Shown piece after piece: positions 42,532 to 50,652 of a stretch of DNA of 64,000 bases. Every line of letters begins with the position of its first letter. Positions within the stretch are counted from its first letter, which is position 1. Both the position numbers and the translations under genes were made by a program. Under the pieces are notes generated by a model. The model saw nothing but the letters and a program-made list of their open reading frames with translations. It ran no database searches and was not told the origin of the DNA. The DNA lies in NCBI RefSeq assembly GCF_900699765.1, contig NZ_CAADHO010000001.1:434001-498000 (forward strand), written 5' to 3'. This DNA is from Desulfoluna butyratoxydans. GTDB taxonomy: Bacteria > Desulfobacterota > Desulfobacteria > Desulfobacterales > Desulfolunaceae.

Positions 42532-42993
42532 ATGGACATACGTTACAGAATCATGAAAAAGGGCGACGAGCACCGTGCCTGCGCCCTTGTTGAAACAGTC
42601 TTCAACGAATTGGTGGCCCCCGGATACAGCCCCGAGGGCATCGGAGAATTTTTCAAATACGCCTCACCGGAGGCCATGGCAGCCAGGTCCGACACAGGCC
42701 AGGTGGCGGTGGTTGCAGAGCACGAAGGCGACATGGTGGGGGTTATCGAGATGGTCGCCTACAGCCATGTCTCCCTGCTCTTTGTGGGACGCCGCGGCCA
42801 GGGAATCGCCAGGGAGCTGTTTCGCATCGCCCTGGAAGCGTGCCGAAGCATGAACCCTGAGCTGTCGGAGGTCACGGTCAACTCGTCGACCTATGCCCGT
42901 GCAGCCTATGAAAAACTCGGCTTCACCCCCACAGGCCCGCAGCAGGAAAAAAGCGGCATCGTCTTTGTGCCCATGGTCTGCAACGTGAATTGA
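42532..42993 (+). CDS. GNAT acetyltransferase
   Basis: The start MDIRYRIMKKGDEHR is chosen for its spacing from CGGAA. The 153-residue protein has the GNAT core: VAEHEGDMVGVIEMV, VSLLFVGRRGQGIARELFRIAL (acetyl-CoA loop RRGQGIA), and the last block VNSSTYARAAYEKLGFTPTG. It is similar to YafP/ElaA-type small-molecule acetyltransferases. The target is unknown. It is a single gene with no obvious operon partners. Confidence 0.88.
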   Translation: MDIRYRIMKKGDEHRACALVETVFNELVAPGYSPEGIGEFFKYASPEAMAARSDTGQVAVVAEHEGDMVGVIEMVAYSHVSLLFVGRRGQGIARELFRIALEACRSMNPELSEVTVNSSTYARAAYEKLGFTPTGPQQEKSGIVFVPMVCNVN

Positions 42994-43107
42994 CCTGCGC
43001 CATCACCGGCATGTTGACATCAAGATGACGGGGCATAACAAAAGCGGCCCTGTCATCTTTCCTTACAGTTCACCCGCGATTTACGCCAAAAATGAGAGGC
43101 AGATACC

Positions 43108-43722
43108 ATGACCCCCATGACCATTTCCATCAGCCAGTCCACGTCAAACACATCATCCGTTTCGGGCAGCCTGTATGGTTCGGGCACAACGGCCGTCATC
43201 CTCTCCAACATGGACACCAACGATCAGCGGGAGTGGGAGCCCGTGGTAGAGGCCCTGGCCTCGGGCCCCCACATGGTGGTGACCTATGATTATCCGGGGT
43301 TTTCCCTTGATCAGTCCCACATCCTTGAAGCGGTCATCTCCCATGTGGCTTCCATGGGTGCCACCCGCTTCCTCCTTGCCGGGGCGAGCAGGGGCGGTGT
43401 CGCCTCTCTCAAGGTGGCCTCAAGACGTCCCCATGACGAGAAGATCGTGGGCGTCGCAGCCCTTTCAGCGCCCATTGAGCATGAAGGGTCCGTTTTTTAC
43501 ACCGCCGAAGAGTTAAAGGCCATCGCCGTTCCCAAGCTGCTGGTCAACTCCGAGGGGGATGACGGCGCAGCAGACAACCATCGCATGCTCACCCTGTTTA
43601 ACGCTCCCAAAACCCTCGCCATCTACCCTGGCGACGGCCATGGCACCCAGATATTCGACGAGCATAAAGAGGCTGCGGTTGAAGCCCTGGTAAGCTTCAT
43701 CAACCGTGCTTTTTCCGCCTGA
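43108..43722 (+). CDS. Alpha/beta-hydrolase
   Basis: The 204-residue protein has the alpha/beta-hydrolase fold with the nucleophile elbow LLAGASRGGVAS (GxSxG), an acid in KLLVNSEGDDGAADNH and the His in YPGDGHGTQIF. There is no cap domain and no signal peptide. Such small hydrolases act on esters or thioesters; the substrate cannot be predicted. Its TGA stop runs directly into CCCGGATATTTCATGAG, the end of a repeat element, as the FadL-type gene does. Confidence 0.88.
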   Translation: MTPMTISISQSTSNTSSVSGSLYGSGTTAVILSNMDTNDQREWEPVVEALASGPHMVVTYDYPGFSLDQSHILEAVISHVASMGATRFLLAGASRGGVASLKVASRRPHDEKIVGVAALSAPIEHEGSVFYTAEELKAIAVPKLLVNSEGDDGAADNHRMLTLFNAPKTLAIYPGDGHGTQIFDEHKEAAVEALVSFINRAFSA

Positions 43723-43800
43723 CCCGGATATTTCATGAGAAAACGGCTAAAGGCCAAAATAGATACATAACGTTTTATTATAGTCTCTTATGGCGAAAGT
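43721..43800. repeat. Truncated CCCGGATATTTC-family element
   Basis: GACCCGGATATTTCATGAG plus AAAACGGCTAAAGGCCAAAA matches the right end of the 46055-46301 element in reverse. The opposite end is missing. Confidence 0.75.
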
Positions 43801-43818
43801 TTGAGATGTTTCAAAAAA

Positions 43819-43856
43819 GGCCTCAATGCCTGCTTCTCTCCCATGGCATTGGGGCC
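43819..43856 (+). terminator. Intrinsic terminator after the hydrolase gene
   Basis: GGCCTCAATGCC and GGCATTGGGGCC form an imperfect 12-bp stem followed by a CCTTTTCC stretch and preceded by AAAAAA. Confidence 0.65.
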
Positions 43857-44100
43857 GTCCCTTTTCCTCGCCTTTTCATATTGAGACAGATTTCATGAAA
43901 CTGACCCCACGCTTCACAACAGTTCCAAACCACACAACACAAAAAGAAACACCAAACAAAATAAGCACTTGACCTCCATCCCCATGGTATGTGAAATATA
44001 CATTATCAACAACAGCCTGCCTTATTTCATCACCAAGCAACACTTCCATGCACGTGTACCCAGAACCCGGTCTACGGGTCACCAAACAGGAGGACCGCAC

Positions 44101-44370
44101 ATGAAACGCCATCTCGTTAAAGTTGGTATTCTCATCATGGTTTTGGTTGCGATACCTGTTTTTTCCCTGGCAGTAAGGGAAGATTCATCACGATGCGATT
44201 GCTGGTATTATGGCTTTGACGCCCAGAAAAAAGGCCACGGAATAGGGGGAGACGGACCCGGAGGGACAAAGGACGACTGCGACCTCATCGGCCAGAAAAT
44301 GGAGTGGGAAGACGGCTGGTACACGGCCAAGGCAAAAGAGAAAAGAAAGTGCCCCTACAAAACCAAGTAG
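44101..44370 (+). CDS. Small secreted protein of unknown function
   Basis: AGGAGGACC precedes MKRHLVKVGILIMVLVAIPV, a signal peptide likely cleaved near FSLAV. The mature part is only about 60 residues, rich in Gly, Asp and Lys, with four cysteines (CDCWYYG, DDCDL, KCPYK). These could form two disulfides in the periplasm or outside. I recognise no family. It is a single gene, AT-rich upstream, in the accessory stretch. Confidence 0.65.
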   Translation: MKRHLVKVGILIMVLVAIPVFSLAVREDSSRCDCWYYGFDAQKKGHGIGGDGPGGTKDDCDLIGQKMEWEDGWYTAKAKEKRKCPYKTK

Positions 44371-44581
44371 GCGACCCAGCAACAGCATGATCCAGGGGCA
44401 GGCAAAACACGCCTGCCCCTAGTGCTGCTGTATCCTCTCTCCTGCCCCACCCCTCCACTCCCCACGGTATTCCCCACCCCCCAGGTCAATCTTGCCAAAG
44501 CCCTAAAAGGGCAGTAAACTTCAAGTTATCGTCGTGGGCTCAGGCCCCTTTAACCATTTCGGACTGAACGGAGGCACCGAC

Positions 44582-44914
44582 ATGCCCCAGGACCCCATCA
44601 AGGCCTTTGACAGGTACAGGCAACTGTTCGTTGAGCATGTCATCGACATGGAGCGCAATGAAACGGGCCGAACGCCGACGCTCTCCCCGTTGGAGGTGTG
44701 CTTTCTGGGCAGGGCAGATGTTGAAGAGGGGTTCCCCTACACCGAGCTGATCTACGGCATCCGCTTTGACTCCGACATTCGGTTTTACCCGAAAACCATC
44801 CTGGCCATTGAAAAGTGGGTGGATGTCTCCTCCTGCAGGCTTGTGAGCCACGACCCGTCCACCGACACCTATCATTTTGAGATCAAGCTCCTTCGACGCA
44901 ACCCGGAGTCATAA
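44582..44914 (+). CDS. Conserved-looking small cytoplasmic protein, unknown
   Basis: GGAGGC lies upstream of MPQDPIKAFDRYRQLFVEHV. The 110-residue product has a helical start, a central LGRADVEEGFPYTELIYGIRFDSDIRFYP and an amphipathic strand-rich end. There is no signal peptide and no known motif. It is 57 bp upstream of the ypeA-like gene on the same strand and may share its transcript. Confidence 0.6.
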   Translation: MPQDPIKAFDRYRQLFVEHVIDMERNETGRTPTLSPLEVCFLGRADVEEGFPYTELIYGIRFDSDIRFYPKTILAIEKWVDVSSCRLVSHDPSTDTYHFEIKLLRRNPES

Positions 44915-44971
44915 CAAGCCATGGAGCCCTTGGCAGCGGGCTCCTTTCTGCTTATTTGCAAAGGACACAGC

Positions 44972-45403
44972 ATGAACATACGTTGCTTTACGGACTCGGA
45001 CGCCCGGGAGGTCATCGCCCTCTGGGAGGAATGCGGACTCACCGTCCCCTGGAACGACCCGCAAAAAGACATTGAGCGCAAACTGGCCGTCAAGGCCGAC
45101 CTGTTTCTCGTGGGCGAGCTGGAGGGCAATGTCGTGGCCTCGGCCATGGGCGGGTACGACGGCCACCGCGGCTCCGTCAACTACCTGGCCGTGTTGCCCC
45201 GCCATCAGAAAAAAGGGTTCGGGGTGGCGCTCCTCCGGGAAGTGGAATCGCGCCTTGTGGAATTGGGGTGCCCGAAGATCAACCTCATGGTCCGGGACAC
45301 CAATGAGCCGGTGATCTCCTTTTACGAGGGCTGCGGCTACAAACAAGACCCGGTGGTCTGCATCGGCAAACGGCTGATACCTGACGGTGCCCCGCCAAAA
45401 TAA
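44972..45403 (+). CDS. ypeA: YpeA-type GNAT acetyltransferase
   Basis: AAAGGACAC precedes the ATG. The 143-residue protein parallels enteric YpeA from end to end: MNIRCFTDSDAREVIALWEE, VPWNDPQKDIERKL, LFLVGELEGNVVASAMGGYD, GHRGSVNYLAVLP, GCPKINLMVRDTNEPVISFY, GKRLI. The acetyl-CoA loop is HQKKGFG. YpeA is a member of the RimI-like acetyltransferases with no settled substrate. It is followed after 12 bp by a VOC gene, so the two probably form an operon. Confidence 0.9.
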   Translation: MNIRCFTDSDAREVIALWEECGLTVPWNDPQKDIERKLAVKADLFLVGELEGNVVASAMGGYDGHRGSVNYLAVLPRHQKKGFGVALLREVESRLVELGCPKINLMVRDTNEPVISFYEGCGYKQDPVVCIGKRLIPDGAPPK

Positions 45404-45415
45404 GAAGGAGGTCCC

Positions 45416-45850
45416 ATGGACCAGCGATTGAGCGTCGTGACACTGGGCGTTGCGAACCTGGACCGGTCCCAGCGGTTTTACGAAACAGGGCTGGGCTGGA
45501 CCGTGGGGTCTACGGAGGAGCAGATCCGGTTTTTTCAGCTCAACGGGGTGATCTTTGCCCTCTACCCCTGGGAGGCCCTTGCCGAAGATGCCGGGCTTCC
45601 GGCCCGCGGCTCCGGATTTTCCGGCGTAACCCTTGCGTACTGCGCCCGCTCCCGGACCGAGGTGGAAGACATCCTGAAACGGGCTGAACAGGCAGGGGCA
45701 CGCATCGTCAAGCCTGCCCAGGAGGTGTTCTGGGGCGGCTACTCAGGCTATTTTGCCGATCTGGACGGCCACCTCTGGGAGGTCGCCCACAACCCGTTCT
45801 GGCATCTGGACGCCAAGGGCAATGTCTCCCTTGAGGTCCCCGACGCCTGA
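45416..45850 (+). CDS. VOC-family protein (glyoxalase-like)
   Basis: AAGGAGG is present just before the ATG, in a 12-bp gap after the ypeA-like gene. The 144-residue product has the two VOC modules: LSVVTLGVANLDRSQRFYETGLGW and GVTLAYCARSRTEVEDILKRAEQAGARIVKPAQ...GYFADLDGHLWEVAHNPFW. Glu in LWEVAHNP is a probable metal ligand. The GYFADLDGHLWEVAHNP block is typical of a widespread, uncharacterised VOC subfamily. Function is unknown. Confidence 0.87.
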   Translation: MDQRLSVVTLGVANLDRSQRFYETGLGWTVGSTEEQIRFFQLNGVIFALYPWEALAEDAGLPARGSGFSGVTLAYCARSRTEVEDILKRAEQAGARIVKPAQEVFWGGYSGYFADLDGHLWEVAHNPFWHLDAKGNVSLEVPDA

Positions 45851-45864
45851 CCGTCACCAGGGCC

Positions 45865-46054
45865 AACGCATTTAGATATTTGCCTCCGGCGGCCCTGCCG
45901 GGGACCAACGTTTTGAAAAGTTCGACAAACAGGTTTCGTTTTTTTTGGTATACACATCAACCTTACGTAACCCCTCTTCTTTTCATGTTTCACCGGAACG
46001 TTTTTGCGGAGCTTTTTTCAAAAAGCGACCCGCCGGAGGCAACTGAATTGTTAC
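45865..46054. repeat. Complete CCTCCGGCGG-family element
   Basis: It runs from AACGCATTTAGATATTTGCC to the end AACTGAATTGTTAC at 46054, about 190 bp. It contains the ACAAACAGGT and CGGAACGTTTTTGCGGAGC segments shared with the 23297 and 53138 copies. The next element begins at the very next base. Confidence 0.85.
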
Positions 46055-46301
46055 ACCCGAATATTTCACGAGTCGGGTGCACTCATGTGCAAGGCATCAG
46101 AGCTGCAGATGTAGTTTTTTACCTCAAAGCTCTGATAACGCAGCAGATGAGTGCACCCGGCTCGCCCGAAGGGTGAGAAAATCAAACAGCAAACGCTGAT
46201 TTACATTTTGCACTTTCAAAACAGCCAGCATTTTCATTATAGCCTGCCGAAATTATATACTTTTCCTTTTGGCCAGTTGTTTTCTCATGAAATATCCGGG
46301 T
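46055..46301. repeat. Composite CCCGGATATTTC-family element with nested palindrome
   Basis: The 247-bp unit has inverted ends, ACCCGAATATTTCACGAG (46055-46072) and CTCATGAAATATCCGGGT (46284-46301), matching at 16 of 18 positions. Its right 145 bp equals the 26966-27113 element reversed. Between lies a second palindrome: GGGTGCACTCAT/ATGAGTGCACCC (46075-46086, 46147-46158) enclosing ATCAGAGCT/AGCTCTGAT. Confidence 0.85.
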
Positions 46302-46328
46302 ACATGCGCTGGCCCTGTGATCGTTATC

Positions 46329-46357
46329 TTGACACCTCCCCTTTCCGGGTATACATA
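46329..46357 (+). promoter_or_regulatory. Candidate sigma70 promoter upstream of rsgA
   Basis: TTGACA (46329-46334), 17 bases, then TACATA (46352-46357). It begins 28 bp after the composite repeat ends. Confidence 0.5.
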
Positions 46358-46421
46358 TCGGACATTCGATACACCGGCCTGACGGCCGTAACGGTGCCAG
46401 GCACCGAAAGGAGTTTTTTTT

Positions 46422-46469
46422 ATGTTCGGAACATTCCAAGAGCTTGTATCCCCCGTTGCCGCCCGGTAA
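46422..46469 (+). CDS. Putative 15-residue leader peptide or minigene
   Basis: The frame MFGTFQELVSPVAAR is preceded by AAAGGAG with 8-base spacing. A hairpin, CGGTGCC-A-GGCACCG (46392-46406), lies just before the ribosome binding site. It may be a leader peptide, a remnant of a lost gene, or chance. No run of one amino acid hints at attenuation. Confidence 0.3.
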   Translation: MFGTFQELVSPVAAR

Positions 46470-46803
46470 CGACTGGAACAGGACTCACATCGAAGGCCCG
46501 GTTTATCTTACCGTCCAGGCCGTCGACTCAACGCGGGTCACACCTGCCGCATCAAGGGCCCTCAAAGGCTCCGGCACCTTTTGACCCATTCCATGCGTTT
46601 GCGTAAGCCCCACCTTTCGTTGCACGCCATCACCAGATGTGTGCCCTCCGGACCGGCAACGGTATCCACCTGAAAATCAATGACATGACAACACAGGAAA
46701 GGCTTTCGACCCGTCATCCCAAGGATGGGGGTGTGCCCTTCCCCACCACGATTTTTATGTGCTGCACCGTCAAGCAGGTGCAGACCCTTTGGAGGGACAA
46801 CCC

Positions 46804-47862
46804 TTGGATATCAACAACCACAAACAGACCGACATCAACCAAAGCCCCATAGAAAAAACCGCCAGGGTCACAGGCGTTCGGAAGAATTTTTTCCTTGTCA
46901 GCGACGGAGAGACCGAAGCGCTGACCACCGCCTCGGGCAAACTTTACAAACAAACCGATGAAAACGGGCTCTTTCCGGCCACCGGGGACTGGGTCCACCT
47001 CACCGACGGAAGGATCACCTCGGTGCTCCCCAGAAAAAACGCCCTTTCAAGGGGGGCTGCCGGGCGGCAGGGCAAAAAAGAGAACACCCCCGTCCGCACC
47101 CAGATCATTGCCGCCAACCTGGACTGGGTCTTTATCGTCTGCGGCCTGGACAGGGATTTTAACCTGCGCCGCATCGAACGCTACCTCACCCTCGTCTACA
47201 ACTGCGGATGCACCCCGGTGATTATCTTAAGCAAGGCCGATCTCCACGACTCGCCCGAGCCCTTTGTTCTCGAGGTGGGGTCCGTGGCCTTCGGCGTTCC
47301 CGTGCACCCCGTCTCATCGGTTCACAAGGATGGCATCGCCGCCCTTGCCCCCTACCTGGGAAAAGGCCAGACCGTTGCCCTTCTGGGCTCTTCCGGGGCG
47401 GGCAAATCCACCCTGGTCAACTGCCTGGCGGGGGAAGAGATCCAAGCCACCCGGGAGGTGAGCAGCCATGTGGGCAAAGGGGTCCACACCACCACCACCC
47501 GGGACCTCATCCGCCTTCCCACAGGGGGCGCCCTCATCGACAACCCCGGCATTCGTGAAATCGCCTTCTGGGATGTGGACGACGGATCGGACAGCGCCTT
47601 TCCGGAGATCGAGGCCTGGGCCAACGAGTGCCGGTTCTCGGACTGCTCCCATTCGGGGGAACCCGGGTGCAGGGTACGGGAAGCCTGCCGGACCGGCGAA
47701 CTGGACATCGAGCGGCTGGAGAGCTACCTCAAGCAGAAACGGGAGCTTGCCTACCTCTCCGACAGACAGACCAAAAGCGCGGACCGCATTGAAAAAGAGC
47801 GCTGGCAATGGGTGGCCCAGGAGATGAAGCAGATGAAAAAAAGGGGGCAGATCAAACGATGA
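46804..47862 (+). CDS. rsgA: Ribosome small-subunit GTPase RsgA
   Basis: A TTG start is chosen because GGAGG lies eight bases upstream and the length (352 residues) then equals the family norm; an upstream GTG lacks such a site. Domains: an N-terminal OB fold (about 20-100), a circularly permuted GTPase with G4 LSKADL first, then G1 GSSGAGKSTLVN, G2 KGVHTTTTRD and G3 DNPGIRE. A C-terminal zinc finger follows, CRFSDCSHSGEPGC. RsgA assists late 30S maturation and hydrolyses GTP on the ribosome. It is the window's clearest housekeeping gene. Confidence 0.95.
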   Translation: MDINNHKQTDINQSPIEKTARVTGVRKNFFLVSDGETEALTTASGKLYKQTDENGLFPATGDWVHLTDGRITSVLPRKNALSRGAAGRQGKKENTPVRTQIIAANLDWVFIVCGLDRDFNLRRIERYLTLVYNCGCTPVIILSKADLHDSPEPFVLEVGSVAFGVPVHPVSSVHKDGIAALAPYLGKGQTVALLGSSGAGKSTLVNCLAGEEIQATREVSSHVGKGVHTTTTRDLIRLPTGGALIDNPGIREIAFWDVDDGSDSAFPEIEAWANECRFSDCSHSGEPGCRVREACRTGELDIERLESYLKQKRELAYLSDRQTKSADRIEKERWQWVAQEMKQMKKRGQIKR

Positions 47863-47868
47863 GACGTG

Positions 47869-48096
47869 GTACCTAAATTCAGTTCAAAAGCGCCTCCGGC
47901 GGCCCTGCCGGGGGCCAAACATTTAATCCGCCTTCGCCCAAGGGCTACGGCCCGACAAGAAAGTTTGACAAACAGGTCTGACGAGCGACTTCGGCCGGCC
48001 TTAAGTTACCGACAAGTCGACTTTTCTAAACATAACGGACATACCTCGCCGTCTGCCCTTCAGCCCCAACCGGGCTAAGCGGCAGAAGGCGAGGCA
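47869..48096. repeat. CCTCCGGCGG-family element, truncated at one end
   Basis: In reverse orientation it follows the 23297-23552 copy closely from ATTCAGTTCAAAAGCGCCTC through GACCTGTTTGTC and TTATGTTTAGAA. It ends at a hairpin (48044-48094) homologous to the 24-bp stem there. A GGGCTACGGCCC-type insertion is present near 47943. The GTCGCTTTTTG end is missing. Confidence 0.82.
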
Positions 48097-48184
48097 ACCT
48101 GCTTTGATCAGGCTGTCCATGGCCTTGTTCCCCGGGATTGGGCCATGGGCAATGCCCACCGGCTGTCGCTCCGCCCTGACACGT

Positions 48185-49342
48185 TCACCGTTTCTGCAGC
48201 ACCCCAAGCACTTCCACGTGGGGGGTATGGGGAAAAAGGTCCAGGGGCTGGAGATCGGTGAGGGAGAACCCTTTTTTGCGGGCCTGGGCAACATCCCGGA
48301 TAAAGTGGGGAAGATCGCATGAGATATAAAAAATCGTACGGATGGAAGGAAACATCCTGAGGAATCGGGGCAGGCCTGAAAATCCGGCCCGGGGAGGGTC
48401 CATCACCAGAATCTCAGGGGAAGGCATGACCGCGGCAAGATCGGCCCACGTGCGGGGTTTGAACAGGTCGGCAGCCACCACGGTAACACCGGGCAGGCCC
48501 CGTTCGGCAAGGGGCAAAACCGCGTTGCCAGCCACCTCCGAGACGCACACCTGAGAAAATCCCATGGCCGCGATCTCTTCGGTAAAATTCCCGGAGCCTG
48601 CAAACAGCTCCATGATGGCGACGCTCCGATCTTCGGCGTGGAGACGGTCTTTCAGCCACGCCTTCATGATCCGGTTCTGGGCCTCGTTGCCCTGCCTGAA
48701 GGGGCGCCTCCGGTTCAACGAAAGGGCGTCAAGGGTGGTATCGCTGTCGATGTCGAGATAGTTCCAGGCAAATCCCTCTCCGGGAAGCCAGGCATCGGCG
48801 GGAAGTTCGCCTTTCAGCTGATGGAACAGAGCCCGGGTGGGCCCGTCCAGCACCGGGCAATCGGACACGGGGACCAGGGTGCGGGTCACGGGTGAGACGT
48901 AACCGATTGTCCTCCCGTCGGTCTTGAACTGAGCACGGTTGCGGTACCCGAAGACCGCCCGGGATCCCATGACAGAGCGGATCGCCGTTGAAGTTGACGA
49001 AAACCCGGCCCGATCCAGCTGGTAACGGACCTGGCGCTCTTTCTCCCGGAGCTGGGCCTCGTAGGAGACGAACATCCAGGGGCAGCCCCCGCAAAGCCCC
49101 TTTTCGAACCCGTGGTGGGGACAGGCTGGGTCCAGCCGGTGGGGCGAGGGCCTCACAAGTTCCACAAGCCGGGCATGGCCGTAGCGTTTGTCACAATCCG
49201 TGATCTCAAACAGCCCCGCATCCCCCGGCCAGGTCCCGGGCACAAAAAACACGCCGCCCCCGGGGTGGTCGCAGACGCCAAACCCTTTGCTCCCCAGGGA
49301 ACGTATCGTCCCTTCAAACCGTGACCCCACGACACCGCTCAT
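48185..49342 (-). CDS. TrmA/RlmD-family RNA m5U methyltransferase
   Basis: The 385-residue protein has an N-terminal TRAM/OB part (GTIRSLGSKGFGVCDHPGGGVFFVPGTWPGD). A 4Fe-4S-type cysteine set follows (CPHHGFEKGLCGGCPW), then a central RNA-binding region ending GYRNRAQFK, and the class I SAM domain (IMELFAGSGNFTEEIA, FRQGNEAQN, VMDPPRAG). The catalytic Cys is in FYISCD. Enzymes of this family methylate uridine C5 in 23S rRNA or tRNA. Cluster presence favours RlmD/RumA-like activity, but the target position is not decidable. It is separated by 39 bp from the upstream aminotransferase gene. Confidence 0.88.
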   Translation of the reverse strand: MSGVVGSRFEGTIRSLGSKGFGVCDHPGGGVFFVPGTWPGDAGLFEITDCDKRYGHARLVELVRPSPHRLDPACPHHGFEKGLCGGCPWMFVSYEAQLREKERQVRYQLDRAGFSSTSTAIRSVMGSRAVFGYRNRAQFKTDGRTIGYVSPVTRTLVPVSDCPVLDGPTRALFHQLKGELPADAWLPGEGFAWNYLDIDSDTTLDALSLNRRRPFRQGNEAQNRIMKAWLKDRLHAEDRSVAIMELFAGSGNFTEEIAAMGFSQVCVSEVAGNAVLPLAERGLPGVTVVAADLFKPRTWADLAAVMPSPEILVMDPPRAGFSGLPRFLRMFPSIRTIFYISCDLPHFIRDVAQARKKGFSLTDLQPLDLFPHTPHVEVLGVLQKR

Positions 49343-49381
49343 ATCACAGCCCCTCTGCCCTGCCCCCCTCGCCTTTCCCCC

Positions 49382-50524
49382 TTAGCTTTTCGCCTTAAAA
49401 TATTCCTCAAGCCGATCCATGGCCCGCTCAATGTTCTCAAGGGAGTTGGCGTAGGAGAAGCGCAGGTAGCCCTCGGCGTTCTTGCCGAAATCGATGCCGG
49501 GAGTGACCCCCACGTGGGCTTTTTCCAGGATGTCGAAGGCGAGCTTGTACGAGTCCATGGAGATGTGCTTGGCGTTGGCAAAAACGTAGAAGGCGCCGGT
49601 GGGGGGGACGGTGATCCCCAGGCCCATGGCCCGGAGGCGTTCGATCATGTAGAGGCGCCGTTTGTTGTAGATCTCCTTCATGCGCTGGGTGTCGGCCTTG
49701 GCCTCTTTCAGGGCGGCAATGCCTGCCACCTGGGCCGAAGCGTTCACCGAGATGAAAAAATTCTGCTGGATCTTCTGCAAGGGGCGCATAAAGGCTTCCG
49801 GAGCGATGACGTAGCCCAGGCGCATGCCGGTCATGGCGTAGAGCTTGGAAAACCCGTTGAGGACAAAGGCGTTGTCCGTGAACTCCAGCATGGTGTGCTC
49901 TTCCCCTTCGTACACCAGGCCGTGGTAGATCTCATCGGAGACAATGGCCGGGCCGAGCTTTGCGATGCGTTCCATGCGGTCCGTGGAGAGAAGGTTGCCC
50001 GTGGGGTTGGACGGGGAGTTCAGAAAAATCGCCTTGGTGCGGTCCGTCATCCGCTTTTCGATCTCGGCCACCCGAAGCTCGAACCCGTCTGCTTCGGTGA
50101 CGGGAACAGCCACGGGCACGCCCCCGACAAACTTGATGAAGTTGGGGTAGCAGGCGTAACCGGGATCCGACAGGATCACCTCATCGCCCGCCTCCAGCAT
50201 GGCTGAAAAAACGGAAAAAATGGCCGGGGAGGTCCCCTGGGTCACCATCACACGGTGGGGGGACACGCTCACCCCGTAGGTCTCGTCGTAGTACTCGCAG
50301 ATGGCTTCCCGGAGCTCCATCATCCCCAGGCTGTGGGTGTAGTGGGTGTGTCCCTCGTTGATGGCTTTGCAGGCCGCGGCCTTCACGCAGTCCGGGGTGT
50401 CGAAGTCGGGCTCGCCCACCTCCAGGTGAATGACATCCACGCCGTCGCGCTCCATCTCCTTGGCACGTTCCAGTACATCCATCACGATAAACGAGGTCAT
50501 CTCCTCGGCTCTTCTGGCGATCAT
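49382..50524 (-). CDS. Class I/II PLP aminotransferase
   Basis: AGGAGGAG precedes overlapping GTG and ATG codons; I use the ATG. The 380-residue enzyme follows the AspC/aminotransferase-A plan: VIHLEVGEPDFDTPDCVKAA, THYTHSLGMMELREAI, VTQGTSPAIFSVF, LNSPSNPTGN, IVSDEIYHGLVYEG and Lys in LNGFSKLYAMTGMRLGY. The family transfers amino groups between amino acids and 2-oxo acids. The donor (aspartate, alanine, aromatic) cannot be fixed. It is probably co-transcribed with the downstream RNA methyltransferase gene. Confidence 0.9.
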   Translation of the reverse strand: MIARRAEEMTSFIVMDVLERAKEMERDGVDVIHLEVGEPDFDTPDCVKAAACKAINEGHTHYTHSLGMMELREAICEYYDETYGVSVSPHRVMVTQGTSPAIFSVFSAMLEAGDEVILSDPGYACYPNFIKFVGGVPVAVPVTEADGFELRVAEIEKRMTDRTKAIFLNSPSNPTGNLLSTDRMERIAKLGPAIVSDEIYHGLVYEGEEHTMLEFTDNAFVLNGFSKLYAMTGMRLGYVIAPEAFMRPLQKIQQNFFISVNASAQVAGIAALKEAKADTQRMKEIYNKRRLYMIERLRAMGLGITVPPTGAFYVFANAKHISMDSYKLAFDILEKAHVGVTPGIDFGKNAEGYLRFSYANSLENIERAMDRLEEYFKAKS

Positions 50525-50652
50525 CACTCCTCCTGCTCAGCTGCGTCATCTCGGGTCAAAGGGCGGTCGCCCCACACGGTTCTAAACCCTTATTTGTAGC
50601 ATATCCGGGCCTCTGGTTCTACGATTATGGATGGACGACGGCCTGGGTTTTG

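Larger units (their letters stand above)
46302..46803. other. Long leader region of rsgA
   Basis: It holds a consensus-like promoter (46329), a small hairpin, a 15-codon frame with a good ribosome binding site, and then about 330 bp without an identifiable gene before rsgA. Confidence 0.45.

Noticed and set aside
30041..45850. Integron cassette array
   Set aside because: The gene types and common direction suggested it. However, I find no integrase gene, the intergenic repeats have transposon-like inverted ends, and no regular attC sites with paired simple cores are visible.
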